Shown in pieces: positions 10,247-20,093 of a DNA stretch of 64,000 bases. The notes below the pieces were generated by a model. It worked only from the letters and a program-made list of their open reading frames with translations. It was not told where the DNA came from and did not search any database. The translations under genes were made by a program, and so were the position numbers. The stretch is taken from positions 1 through 64,000 of the forward strand of contig NZ_CANKXK010000009.1 of NCBI RefSeq assembly GCF_947487605.1. The letters run 5' to 3'. Source of the stretch: an uncultured Algibacter sp. (GTDB lineage: Bacteria; Bacteroidota; Bacteroidia; Flavobacteriales; Flavobacteriaceae). Numbering within the stretch: the first letter of the stretch is position 1; the number at the start of each line of letters is the position of its first letter.

Positions 10247-11914
10247 TTAGAATAACCCAGTAATCTCACCATCATCTTTAATATCAATATTTTCAGAAGC
10301 AGGATGTGCTGGTAACCCTGGCATGCGCATAATATCACCCGTTATAGGAATTAAAAACCCTGCACCGGCAGCAATTTCAATTTCTCTAACCGTAATAATA
10401 AAATCTTTAGGACGCCCCAGTAGTTTTGGGTTGTCGGACAACGATTTTTGAGTTTTAGCAATACATACAGGAAGATGATCTAATCCTAAATTAGTAATCT
10501 TTCTTAAATGCGCTTTTGCTTTGGCTGTATAATCTACATGTTCTGCTCCGTAAATTTCTGTAGCTATTGTTTCTATTTTAGAAGTTACCGAGGATTTCCA
10601 GTCGTATAATGGTTTAAAATCAGATTTGTTTTCGTCCACGATATCTATAACATGTTGTGCGAGTTCTAGGGCGCCTTCGCCACCTTTTGCCCACACATCT
10701 GCTAAAGCCACACGAATGCCTTTTGAGGCTGCAAATTCTTTTATGACGTTAATTTCAGCGTCGCTATCAGATACAAACTTATTTATGGCTATTACTGGAG
10801 ACACTTTGAACTTAAATATATTTTCTAGATGTTTTTCTAAATTTGGAAACCCATTTTTAAGGGCGTCAACATCTGGAGTGGTGAGTGATTTTAAATCGGC
10901 ACCTCCATGATATTTTAAGGCACGTATAGTTGTTGTAAGAACAACAGCTTTTGGTTTTAGTCCAGCACTTTGGCATTTAATATCAAAGAATTTTTCTGCG
11001 CCTAGGTCAAACCCAAAACCAGCTTCGGTAACCGTATATTCAGAATGTGTCATACCCATCAAGGTGGCAATAACGGTATTGGTGCCTTGTGCAATATTAG
11101 CGAATGGTCCACCGTGTATTATAGCAGGATTGCCCTCAATGGTCTGAACTAAATTAGACTTAATAGCATCTTTGAGTAAGGCAGTCATAGCACCTTCAGC
11201 CTTTAAATCTTTTGCGTAAATAGGTGTTTTATCGAAAGTGTAACCAATAAAAATATTACCTAATCGTTTTTTTAGGTCGGTGAGGTTTTCAGCTAAACAA
11301 AGAATAGCCATTATTTCTGAGGCAGCTGTAATATCGAAACCAGTTTCTCTTGGAACTCCAGAAGTGGTTCCTCCTAAACCCACAATGACACGTCGCAATG
11401 CGCGGTCGTTCATATCTATAACACGTTTCCAACCAATGGTTCTTGGGTCAATACGTAAGGATGTTGTTTTACTCTGAATATTATTATCAATAATTGCAGA
11501 CAATAAATTGTGTGCTTTTTCTATTGCAGAAAAGTCGCCTGTAAAATGAAGATTGATGTCCTCCATAGGCAGTACTTGCGAATAACCACCACCTGTGGCG
11601 CCACCTTTAATTCCAAATACAGGACCTAAAGAGGGTTCTCTTAAAACGACGGTTGTTTTCTTATTTAAACGATTTAAACCTTCAGATAAACCAATAGACA
11701 TGGTTGTTTTTCCTTCACCTGCTGGTGTTGGGGAAATAGCCGAAACTAATATAAGATTACTTTTGGAGGCTTTCTGTTTGTTTATTGTTTGTAAAGGAAG
11801 TTTCGCTTTATGCTTACCATACATTTCAATATCATCAGAAGGTATTCCAAATTTTTCTGAGATTTCCGATATATGTTTTAGAGTAATGGTTTTGGCTATT
11901 TCTAAGTCAGTCAT
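10247..11914 (-). CDS. fhs: Formate--tetrahydrofolate ligase
   Basis: 'ISPTPAGEGKTTMSIGLSEGL', 'REPSLGPVFGIKGGATGGGYSQVLPMEDINLHFTGDF'. Confidence 0.98.
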   Translation of the reverse strand: MTDLEIAKTITLKHISEISEKFGIPSDDIEMYGKHKAKLPLQTINKQKASKSNLILVSAISPTPAGEGKTTMSIGLSEGLNRLNKKTTVVLREPSLGPVFGIKGGATGGGYSQVLPMEDINLHFTGDFSAIEKAHNLLSAIIDNNIQSKTTSLRIDPRTIGWKRVIDMNDRALRRVIVGLGGTTSGVPRETGFDITAASEIMAILCLAENLTDLKKRLGNIFIGYTFDKTPIYAKDLKAEGAMTALLKDAIKSNLVQTIEGNPAIIHGGPFANIAQGTNTVIATLMGMTHSEYTVTEAGFGFDLGAEKFFDIKCQSAGLKPKAVVLTTTIRALKYHGGADLKSLTTPDVDALKNGFPNLEKHLENIFKFKVSPVIAINKFVSDSDAEINVIKEFAASKGIRVALADVWAKGGEGALELAQHVIDIVDENKSDFKPLYDWKSSVTSKIETIATEIYGAEHVDYTAKAKAHLRKITNLGLDHLPVCIAKTQKSLSDNPKLLGRPKDFIITVREIEIAAGAGFLIPITGDIMRMPGLPAHPASENIDIKDDGEITGLF

Positions 11915-12211
11915 AAGCTATAGAATTATGTGAAAAAATTAAACTGACTTAAATGTATGAAATTTGTAAATGATGTTATGTGATTTTTATCATTTTCAGT
12001 ATGGTTGAGGAGTTAATTGACGTGTATTAGGTCTAGGTATAAATATGTGTGTCAATAAATTAGTTACAGATGTTAGGTTGAGCGCAGACCAAACCTCATT
12101 AGAATAGATGAATTTTGAAACCTTTCGACTGCACTCAAGGAGAAAAATTTTGTTATTAGGTCTTTGGTAAATTAAAATCAAATTTTAGGTCGAACTCACA
12201 TTATTTAGGCA

Positions 12212-13516
12212 CTAATTTAAAGCCTCTTTATAAACTAACAAACAACGTTCGCGTGCAAATTTATGATTTACTATCGGCTGAGGATAGGTTAGTTCTTGAA
12301 AATCGGGAACCCATCTTTTAATGTATTCTAAGTTTTTATCAAACTTTTGTATTTGCGTTGTTGGATTAAAAATCCTGAAATAAGGCGCTGCATCTACACC
12401 ACAACCTGCTACCCATTGCCAGTTTCCAATATTGCTAGCCATTTCGTAATCGTGAAGTTTTTCGGCAAAATAGGCTTCACCCCAACGCCAATCGATGAGT
12501 AAATGTTTACATAAAAAACTACCTACCAACATACGAACCCGATTGTGCATGAATCCAGTTTCGTTTAATTGTCGCATGCCTGCATCGACTAGTGGATAGC
12601 CTGTTTTACCTTCGCACCATGCTTTAAATTCAGTTTCATTATTACGCCATTCGATGCGATCATATTTTGGTTTAAAGCTTGTATTGGTCGTATGCGGAAA
12701 GTGCCAAAGAATTTGCATAAAAAACTCACGCCAAATGAGTTCTTGCCAAAAGATTTCATTGTTTTCAGCAATCGCTTTTCGAATCATTTTACGAACACTA
12801 ACCGTTCCAAAACGAAGATGAGATCCTAGCTTAGAGGTGCTGTCTTTAGCTGGATAATTTCTAGTCGCTTCATACTGTTGAATAAGTACAGGTGTTACTG
12901 TGTATGGTTCTATTTTTTGGTTAGTTTTTTTAAACCCAACATCAGCTAGACTTAAATTGGCAAGTTGATTATTCTTTAACAAATTATCAAGATTATTTTC
13001 TGATGGAAATGAGTTCGCATCGCTATCTCTAAAGTTTGCTTTCCATTTTTTCATGTAGGGTGTATAGACCAAATAGGGCGTGCCATCGTTTTTTACAACA
13101 TCGCCTTTTTCAAAAATAACTTGATCTTTAAATGTTTTAAAACTTACGCTATTTTCAGCTAAAAAAGATTTTATTGCTTCATCGCGTGCTTGGGCATAAG
13201 GTTCGTAATCGTGATTTGTGTAAATCTCATGAATATTATATTCTTTAACTAAATTGGTGAAAATATTTTTTGGTTTCCCATGATAAATTGCAATACTACT
13301 ATTATACTTACCTTGTAAGTTCTTGCATATTTTTTGAAGCGTTTCATGTATAAATGTAACACGCGCATCATTTCTGGGTAATTTATCTAAAATTTCAGAA
13401 TCAAAAATAAAAATTGGTAAAACGGGGTGTTCTGATTTTAATGCTTTATAAAGACCAGCATTATCATCAAGTCTTAGATCACGTCTAAACCAGAATATGT
13501 TTATAGGTTTCTTCAT
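12212..13516 (-). CDS. Cryptochrome/deoxyribodipyrimidine photolyase family
   Basis: 'INIFWFRRDLRLDDNAGLYKAL', 'GYPLVDAGMRQLNETGFMHNRVRMLVGSFLCKHLLIDWRWGE', 'ASNIGNWQWVAGCGVDAAPYFRIFNP'. Confidence 0.97.
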   Translation of the reverse strand: MKKPINIFWFRRDLRLDDNAGLYKALKSEHPVLPIFIFDSEILDKLPRNDARVTFIHETLQKICKNLQGKYNSSIAIYHGKPKNIFTNLVKEYNIHEIYTNHDYEPYAQARDEAIKSFLAENSVSFKTFKDQVIFEKGDVVKNDGTPYLVYTPYMKKWKANFRDSDANSFPSENNLDNLLKNNQLANLSLADVGFKKTNQKIEPYTVTPVLIQQYEATRNYPAKDSTSKLGSHLRFGTVSVRKMIRKAIAENNEIFWQELIWREFFMQILWHFPHTTNTSFKPKYDRIEWRNNETEFKAWCEGKTGYPLVDAGMRQLNETGFMHNRVRMLVGSFLCKHLLIDWRWGEAYFAEKLHDYEMASNIGNWQWVAGCGVDAAPYFRIFNPTTQIQKFDKNLEYIKRWVPDFQELTYPQPIVNHKFARERCLLVYKEALN

Positions 13517-13620
13517 TTAAATGTAATTGTCACATCGAGTGATTTTTATAAAAAATCGTATAGAGATTCAGTTATTGATACAATTCCAATAAAACTGAAA
13601 TTACTCGAACTAGCTTTAAA

Positions 13621-14082
13621 TTAATATTTACCAAATAGTTCTTCAAGTTTTTCAGTACGATAATTGAATATTTCCTCTAGTTTAGGCTTCACTAAAATAG
13701 GGTGTGCGAGTTGCCCTAGGAAACCAAATGGCACCTTATAGTCAACAATATCTTCCATTTCTACACCACCATCAATTTTATGTATAAAATGTTTATGATG
13801 CCATAACGCATAAGGACCAAAACGTTGTTCGTCAACAAAGTAATTTTTGTCAATACTATGGGTTATTTCTGTTACCCATTTAGTTTTGATGCCTAAGACA
13901 GGAGTTACAATATATTGAATTATTTGGCCAGAATACATAGGTCTATCGGCTCCAGATAAAATATGAAACCCCATATAATCGGGTGTAATTATTTTAAGGT
14001 TTTTAGGGTTTGATAAAAAATCCCAAGCTTCGTCAATTGTTATTGGAAGATTCTGTTTTTTATGTAGTCTATATATTTTCAT
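13621..14082 (-). CDS. SRPBCC family protein
   Basis: 'LPITIDEAWDFLSNPKNLKIITPDYMGF', 'DYKVPFGFLGQLAHPILVKPKL'. Confidence 0.85.
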   Translation of the reverse strand: MKIYRLHKKQNLPITIDEAWDFLSNPKNLKIITPDYMGFHILSGADRPMYSGQIIQYIVTPVLGIKTKWVTEITHSIDKNYFVDEQRFGPYALWHHKHFIHKIDGGVEMEDIVDYKVPFGFLGQLAHPILVKPKLEEIFNYRTEKLEELFGKY

Positions 14083-14126
14083 TAATAATGTTTTTTTATT
14101 TCCTCGAAAAAGGGAATCTCAGTAAT

Positions 14127-14588
14127 TTAATTATTCCATAAAATATAACCGTTTAATGAAGTGGCAATGCATAGCCAGATTAAATAGGGTAGTATCAATA
14201 TCGTTTTTGCTCCAAGTTCTTTGCTATAAGAAATTGTAAAAATGCTAACTACAATGGTTAAAAGCAGAATGATGGTAAAGCCAATGCCAATTAAGTGCTG
14301 ATTAAAAAAAGCATAGTTCCAGATAACGTTTAAGATAAATTGTATACTGAACAAGCCTATTACTGTTACGTTGGGTTTTAATTTATACAAATACGCCATA
14401 TATAGAGAAAAACAAATCATTATGGTTGTCCAAGCAACGCCAAAAACCCATCCAGGAGGTGTCCATGGTGCTTGGTTTAAATTTGTGTACCATTCCGTTT
14501 GTGGTCCATTATTCATAAGTAGACTTCCAACGTATAACGCACCAAAGTTTATAATTAGAAAGATAGTATTGTACTTAAACAGCTTCAT
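14127..14588 (-). CDS. TspO/MBR family protein
   Basis: 'WYTNLNQAPWTPPGWVFGVAWTTIMICFSLYMAYL', 'QFILNVIWNYAFFNQHLIGIGF'. Confidence 0.93.
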   Translation of the reverse strand: MKLFKYNTIFLIINFGALYVGSLLMNNGPQTEWYTNLNQAPWTPPGWVFGVAWTTIMICFSLYMAYLYKLKPNVTVIGLFSIQFILNVIWNYAFFNQHLIGIGFTIILLLTIVVSIFTISYSKELGAKTILILPYLIWLCIATSLNGYILWNN

Positions 14589-14751
14589 TCTTAAAGCTAT
14601 TTATTTGTTCTGCGATTAATTGTGCCTGTGCGTATTTTTCGTCACTTGCAGCTCTATTAATACTGGACAGTTTATGCCATTCTTGCATAAGTTGTTTAAA
14701 CTTCTCTTCTAATTTTTCTTTTTTTGATTTCTTTTTAAATAATCCGAACAT
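14575..14751 (-). CDS. 58-aa Lacal_2735-like small protein (absent from the ORF track)
   Basis: Manual translation MFGLFKKKSKKEKLEEKFKQLMQEWHKLSSINRAASDEKYAQAQLIAEQINSFKNEAV*; overlaps the tspO start by 14 nt. Confidence 0.8.
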   Translation of the reverse strand: MFGLFKKKSKKEKLEEKFKQLMQEWHKLSSINRAASDEKYAQAQLIAEQINSFKNEAV

Positions 14752-14756
14752 AGCAT

Positions 14757-15293
14757 TTATTTTAAATGTTTAACAATTTTTGGACTAAGCGGATTTGTAG
14801 AGGAGAGGTAGTAATCTACTAAGTTGCCACTTGTATCAATTAAATATTTTTGAAAATTCCATTTTACTGAAGATGTCTTTACAGCATTATTCACTTTTTG
14901 AGTTAACCAAGTGTAAAGCTGGTGTTGATGTTTCCCTTTTGTATCAATTTTTTCAGTGATTAAAAATGTAACACCATAATTTATTTCACAAAAGAATTGA
15001 ATATCCTTTGAAGTACCAGGTTCTTGATTACCAAACTGATTACATGGTACCCCAACAATTTCAAGTTTATCCTGATGGTTTTTATATAGTGATTGCAACT
15101 GTTTATACTGCGAAGTAAACCCACACTTGGATGCTACATTTACAAACAAGATGTATTTTTCTTTAAACTTCGATAAATCAATTGGTTTACTGCTAATTGC
15201 ATTAATTTTTATGTCGTAAATAGAATTTAGGCTTAATTTTTTTTCAAAATTATTAGAGCCTAAGTTAGGCGTAAGCGCTTTTAATACATTCAT
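14757..15293 (-). CDS. Glutathione peroxidase family
   Basis: 'ILFVNVASKCGFTSQYKQLQSLY', 'VGVPCNQFGNQEPGT', 'VKWNFQKYLID'. Confidence 0.93.
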   Translation of the reverse strand: MNVLKALTPNLGSNNFEKKLSLNSIYDIKINAISSKPIDLSKFKEKYILFVNVASKCGFTSQYKQLQSLYKNHQDKLEIVGVPCNQFGNQEPGTSKDIQFFCEINYGVTFLITEKIDTKGKHQHQLYTWLTQKVNNAVKTSSVKWNFQKYLIDTSGNLVDYYLSSTNPLSPKIVKHLK

Positions 15294-15297
15294 AAAT

Positions 15298-15981
15298 TTA
15301 TAATTTAAAGCTTACTATACCGCAATCCATTTCGAAAATTTGACCTGATATAGATGATGAATTTTTAGATAATAGAAACTCAGCCATATCTGCAACTTCT
15401 TCGGGAGATAGGATTTTTTTGAGAGGATGGCGTTCTTTGATGTTTTCAATCATTTTTTCGTTCCTAAGTAGTTTCGCAGAAAGGTTAGTATCAGTTACTG
15501 TAGGTGCGATGGCGTTTATTCGAATATTTGGCGTTAATTCGGCTCCTAAAGATTTTACCAATCCTTCAACGCCAGCTTTAGAAGTAGCAATACTAGCGTG
15601 ATATGGCATTCCTAGTTTTGCTGCTACCGTACTAAAGAGTATGATAGATGGATTATTACCATTCTTTAGAATTGGTAAATATTTTTGAATAGAAATAACA
15701 GCTCCCAATACATTGATTTCAAAATCATTTTTAAAATCTTCAATGCTTAAGCGAGAAATTGGTTTTAAATTAATACTGCCTGGACAGTAAACTAAACCAT
15801 CTGCATTTTTAATTTTTGGTAATTTATCTTGGGTAATATCGCAACTATAGTGAGTTAGATTGTCATGCGATATATCTGGAATACTCCGGCTAATGTTAAT
15901 AACGTTGCAATACGTTAATAATTTAGCAATTATGGCTTTACCAATGCCCTTACTTCCACCAACTACTATTATTGTTTTCAT
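15298..15981 (-). CDS. SDR family oxidoreductase
   Basis: 'IIVVGGSKGIGKAIIAKLL', 'YHASIATSKAGVEGLVKSLGAEL'. Confidence 0.92.
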   Translation of the reverse strand: MKTIIVVGGSKGIGKAIIAKLLTYCNVINISRSIPDISHDNLTHYSCDITQDKLPKIKNADGLVYCPGSINLKPISRLSIEDFKNDFEINVLGAVISIQKYLPILKNGNNPSIILFSTVAAKLGMPYHASIATSKAGVEGLVKSLGAELTPNIRINAIAPTVTDTNLSAKLLRNEKMIENIKERHPLKKILSPEEVADMAEFLLSKNSSSISGQIFEMDCGIVSFKL

Positions 15982-16004
15982 GGGTTTCAGGGCATTTTAA
16001 ATTT

Positions 16005-16220
16005 TTATGGCCTGCCCTTTAGCCTTTTTTCAATTTTTTGTTTTATAACTGTTAAGCGCTTCATGAGATCCATTAATTCAGGATCTTTGTTCTCTTTATA
16101 AAGGTCATTAATACTTAATATTAAACTTTTAACCTCTCTAGAAGATTCAATACGCTCGCTAGTTGTTTTAAACGTATGTCTGCGTTGTTCGAACTCTAAA
16201 GCTTTGTCAATAATTTCCAT
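16005..16220 (-). CDS. Small protein, paralog 1 (71 aa)
   Basis: MEIIDKALEFEQRRHTFKTTSERIESSREVK...MKRLTVIKQKIEKRLKGRP; homologous to the next ORF; start trimmed to the shared N-terminus. Confidence 0.75.
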   Translation of the reverse strand: MEIIDKALEFEQRRHTFKTTSERIESSREVKSLILSINDLYKENKDPELMDLMKRLTVIKQKIEKRLKGRP

Positions 16221-16375
16221 AATTCTAATCTTACTATAATTTTTATAAAATGCACTAATATATGCACATTTTCGCAATATAATAAATTATAGAAGATTAC
16301 CTATTTTTATGTCGATTTATTAGTTAAATTTTAATAGTTCAATTAACTAGCCTCTTGTTTTTGATAGTTATACTA

Positions 16376-16594
16376 TTATAAAAGACGTCCCTTCAATCGC
16401 TTCTCAACTTTTCGTTTTATCACAGTTAAACGCTTCATGATTTCCATAATTTTTTCATCTTTTTTAACCTTGTAAATTTGATTTAAATCTAAGATTAATG
16501 CTTTCGCTTCTCTAGAAATTTTTACACGATCGCTAGTTGAAAGTGACCTCATTTTTCTTTGTTCAAATTCTAATGCTCTGTTTATTAATTCCAT
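16376..16594 (-). CDS. Small protein, paralog 2 (72 aa)
   Basis: MELINRALEFEQRKMRSLSTSDRVKISREAK...MKRLTVIKRKVEKRLKGRLL. Confidence 0.75.
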   Translation of the reverse strand: MELINRALEFEQRKMRSLSTSDRVKISREAKALILDLNQIYKVKKDEKIMEIMKRLTVIKRKVEKRLKGRLL

Positions 16595-16669
16595 ATTATT
16601 AACTGTTTAAATAATTTTTTAATTCTGTGATTTTTTCTCAAGTATTATATTTTCAATCAGGATAAACGT

Positions 16670-18139
16670 TTATATAGATGAGATACTCTCTGAGGTAAGT
16701 CTATTTTTATGTGATTCAACTTTTACAAGTTTATTAATCATTCCGGAAAAAATGAACCCATGAAAAGGTAGAACAAAGTACCAGTATAATCTGCCCCAAA
16801 GTCCGCGAGGTCTAAATGTTGCCGTTTGCTTTAATTTGTTATTTTCTATTTTAAATTCTAACCAAGCCTCACCTGGTAATCGCATTTCAGCATAAAGAAG
16901 TAGTTTTTGTTGTGCTTTATTTGCAAAAATAACACGCCAAAAATCTAAAGCATCACCAGCGTTTAATTCTGTTGGACTTGTACGTCCACGTCTTAATCCA
17001 ATGCCACCAAAGAGTTTATCGATATAGCCTCTAATACGCCATAAAATATTGCCGTAGTACCACCCATTTGTTCCGCCAATACACCATATTTTATCAATGG
17101 TTTCGTTTGAGTCAATAACTTCACGTTCTTTATAATCTTTAAAGCAGCCAAATTTTGGAACATTTACATATTTGTGTAAACGGTTTCTTAAGTGACCGCT
17201 ACTTATCATAGAATCTTTCCAGCTGGAAACAATACTATTTTGTTCAATTTTTTCAAACGCTAATTCAACGGCAGCTTTATAAGTTATAGGTTCTACTTCT
17301 AAAAGTGTATTTATTTCACTTGGTTTTCCAATTATTTGAACACCCATACTATCAACTAAGGATGATGCCAATTTGTATGAGGTAGATGTTACAAAATACA
17401 ACCAATACGATGATAATTTTGGTGTCATTACAGGAACTGTGAAAATGCGCCGTTTTAATTTCCGTACTTCTGCGAATTGCAAGAGCATCTGTTTGTAAGT
17501 GATAACTTCTGGACCAAACACATCATAAGCTTTGTTGTAGACAACTTGGTTTCCTGCAGCCCTAGATAAAAAAGCTAAGACATCTCTAACCGCCAAAGGT
17601 TGGGTTTTCGTATTTAGCCATTTAGGAGCAATCATAAACGGTAATTTCTCCACCAAATCTCTTATTATTTCAAATGAAGAACTACCCGAACCAACGATAA
17701 TTCCTGCTTTGAAAATGGTTAAAGCATAGGATTCTGAAGCTAAACATTGTTCAACATTTTTTCTAGATTCTAAATGCTTTGAAAGTTCAACTTCATTTGT
17801 AATGCCACTTAAATAGATAACCTGTTCAGTATTTGTAGTTTCAATGTAGTTTTTAAAATTTATAGCGCAACGTTCTTCAAGAGATTCAAAATCTTTCGAA
17901 GAGTTAGACATAGAATGAATTAAATAATAAGCAACATCAATTTTTTTTGGAATATTTTGAAGAGTCTCTGGTTTTAAAAAGTCAGCTTCAATCACATAGA
18001 CATTTTCATCTTCGAAATAGCTCTTTTCTGCTCTTAATCTATCACGTACAACACATATAACTGTATGTCCTTCATTTAATAAAAAAGGGATAAGACGTTT
18101 GCCTATGTAGCCTGTTGCACCAGTTACAAGAATATTCAT
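16670..18139 (-). CDS. SDR family oxidoreductase with DUF2867-type C-terminus
   Basis: 'MNILVTGATGYIGKRLIPFLL', 'GGTNGWYYGNILWRIRGYIDKLFGGIGLRRGR', 'PRGLWGRLYWYFVLPFHGFIF'. Confidence 0.92.
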   Translation of the reverse strand: MNILVTGATGYIGKRLIPFLLNEGHTVICVVRDRLRAEKSYFEDENVYVIEADFLKPETLQNIPKKIDVAYYLIHSMSNSSKDFESLEERCAINFKNYIETTNTEQVIYLSGITNEVELSKHLESRKNVEQCLASESYALTIFKAGIIVGSGSSSFEIIRDLVEKLPFMIAPKWLNTKTQPLAVRDVLAFLSRAAGNQVVYNKAYDVFGPEVITYKQMLLQFAEVRKLKRRIFTVPVMTPKLSSYWLYFVTSTSYKLASSLVDSMGVQIIGKPSEINTLLEVEPITYKAAVELAFEKIEQNSIVSSWKDSMISSGHLRNRLHKYVNVPKFGCFKDYKEREVIDSNETIDKIWCIGGTNGWYYGNILWRIRGYIDKLFGGIGLRRGRTSPTELNAGDALDFWRVIFANKAQQKLLLYAEMRLPGEAWLEFKIENNKLKQTATFRPRGLWGRLYWYFVLPFHGFIFSGMINKLVKVESHKNRLTSESISSI

Positions 18140-18768
18140 ATCTGTTGTATTAATTCCTTTGGTCTTTGGTAACCAAAGCGTGTTTTGTTTTCTGGTATAG
18201 TGTAACCATCTAATCCATTTATGGCTGCAACTTCCGCTTTAGATAGGTTAATAAATCCATCATTTTCAACAAGATTATCTTTAATATACAGCCCTTTTAC
18301 CTTACCGATAACTAGGATGGTGTTATTCGCTTTAATTTCATATTCTTCAACAAATTCCATTTCTATTTGAACAGGAACACCTTTTACAAATGGTGCCAAA
18401 AATTCCGGTTTGAATTCCGGTTCTAAATTGGTAACATCAAACTCTGAAATATCTCTATCATATTTTGCAGAAGTATGATGCGCTTCGATAATAATATTTT
18501 TGTGAATATGATTGATGGTGTAAAACCCTGTTGCTTTTATATTTTCGTACGTATTCCTTAACACGGTTGTTGGTCTTACAAAAAAACCAAGCATGGCAGG
18601 ACTTGAACCAACATGAGTTACTGAGCTGAATACAGATACATTTTCAATGCCACTTTCTGAAATAGAACCTATTAAATTAGCGGACTTATAGCCTGAACAA
18701 CTATTTATCAAATTGATTTTATAAACGTGATCTAAGTCTTGTATGTCTGCTTCACTAAAGTATTTCAT
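18136..18768 (-). CDS. Flavin reductase family protein
   Basis: 'VTHVGSSPAMLGFFVRPTTVLRNTYENIKATGFYTINHI'. Confidence 0.88.
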   Translation of the reverse strand: MKYFSEADIQDLDHVYKINLINSCSGYKSANLIGSISESGIENVSVFSSVTHVGSSPAMLGFFVRPTTVLRNTYENIKATGFYTINHIHKNIIIEAHHTSAKYDRDISEFDVTNLEPEFKPEFLAPFVKGVPVQIEMEFVEEYEIKANNTILVIGKVKGLYIKDNLVENDGFINLSKAEVAAINGLDGYTIPENKTRFGYQRPKELIQQI

Positions 18769-18769
18769 A

Positions 18770-20083
18770 TTAAGATAACTTTAGATAATTATTAATTTGG
18801 ATGTCTTTGGCTTTTAAGTCGAACATTAAATTATACAAACCAAAGAATGTTCTATTGATGTAAATGAAATGTTTAGACCCTCGGTTACCATTCATTTTTT
18901 TTAAGTCAGTGCTTTTTGAATAACGCTCACCTAATTCTGCAATTTTCCCAAAGAATTCAGCATCTGAGAAATCGAAAGTGTCTTGATGAAACGGCTGTGT
19001 GAAAAGGCTTAGCATTTCATGAAACATCTCAGTAAAAAAGGCTATTTCTTGGCTAGAATCATCCTCTCGAAGAATTTCAAGTTCATAAAGTTTTGAAACA
19101 AAGTATTCTTTATTGTTTATATTCTCTGGTTTTGCAAGCTCAAAATAAGGAGTGTAAAATTCGTCAGGGATCGATTTCATACACCCGAAATCAAGTGCAA
19201 TTAATTCTCCTTTTTCAGAAATAAGGAAGTTACCAGGGTGTGGATCTGCATGTACCTTTTTTAAGTTATGAATCTGGTACATGCAAAAATCCCATAGTGC
19301 CTGCCCTAACTTATGTGCTTTCTCTTGGTCTCTATTATACGCCGTAAATTCCGAAAGGTGTTCACCATGCATATAATCCATAGTAATGATACGTTCAGAA
19401 GAAAAGTCTTCATAATATTTCGGAAACTTTAAATTTGAAATATGAGCGCAAGCATTGGCAATTTCTTTACTATGTTCAACTTCCAAAATATAATTCGTTT
19501 CCTCAGATAATTTGTTTTCTACTTCTTTAAAATACTTATCTGAATCTTTTCCTTTAATGTTGAACATGCTCATAGCCACAGGTTTTACCATAGCTAAATC
19601 TGATGCAATACTTTCCGCAACTCCTGGATATTGGATTTTCACAGCAAGTTTTTTCCCATTCTTAGTTGCCATGTGCACCTGACCGATGCTGGCAGCATTC
19701 ACAGAAGTTGCGTTGAAAGTATCAAATAGTTCATTTGGATGTTTTCCAAAATATTTTTTAAATGTTTTTATAACTAGAGGGGGTGATAGTGGCGGTACAG
19801 AAAATTGGGCTAAAGAGAATTTCTCTACATAAGCCTGCGGCATTATGCTCTTTTCCATACTAAGCATTTGAGCTACCTTAAGTGCACTACCTTTTAATTG
19901 TTTCAACCCGTCATAAATATCTGAGGCATTATTCTGATTCAGCCGTTTTTTTGCTTCCTCCTCCGTATTTACAATTTTATCACCGTAATATTTTAAATAA
20001 TTCACACCAACTTTAGCCCCAGTTGATACTAATTTACTGGCTCTTTGAATTTTTGATGTCGGTATGTTATCTATAGTTTTCAT
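18770..20083 (-). CDS. AarF/ABC1/UbiB kinase family protein
   Basis: 'LKGSALKVAQMLSME', 'ASIGQVHMATKNGKKLAVKIQYPGV', 'VHADPHPGNFLISEKGELIALDFGCMKSIP'. Confidence 0.95.
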   Translation of the reverse strand: MKTIDNIPTSKIQRASKLVSTGAKVGVNYLKYYGDKIVNTEEEAKKRLNQNNASDIYDGLKQLKGSALKVAQMLSMEKSIMPQAYVEKFSLAQFSVPPLSPPLVIKTFKKYFGKHPNELFDTFNATSVNAASIGQVHMATKNGKKLAVKIQYPGVAESIASDLAMVKPVAMSMFNIKGKDSDKYFKEVENKLSEETNYILEVEHSKEIANACAHISNLKFPKYYEDFSSERIITMDYMHGEHLSEFTAYNRDQEKAHKLGQALWDFCMYQIHNLKKVHADPHPGNFLISEKGELIALDFGCMKSIPDEFYTPYFELAKPENINNKEYFVSKLYELEILREDDSSQEIAFFTEMFHEMLSLFTQPFHQDTFDFSDAEFFGKIAELGERYSKSTDLKKMNGNRGSKHFIYINRTFFGLYNLMFDLKAKDIQINNYLKLS

Positions 20084-20093
20084 TTGTTTCCTT

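Noticed and set aside
11595-11933. 112-aa plus-strand ORF
   Set aside because: Antisense to fhs; artefact of codon bias in a conserved gene.
11996-12181. 61-aa minus-strand ORF
   Set aside because: Lies over the REP-like intergenic repeat; no convincing start context or homology.
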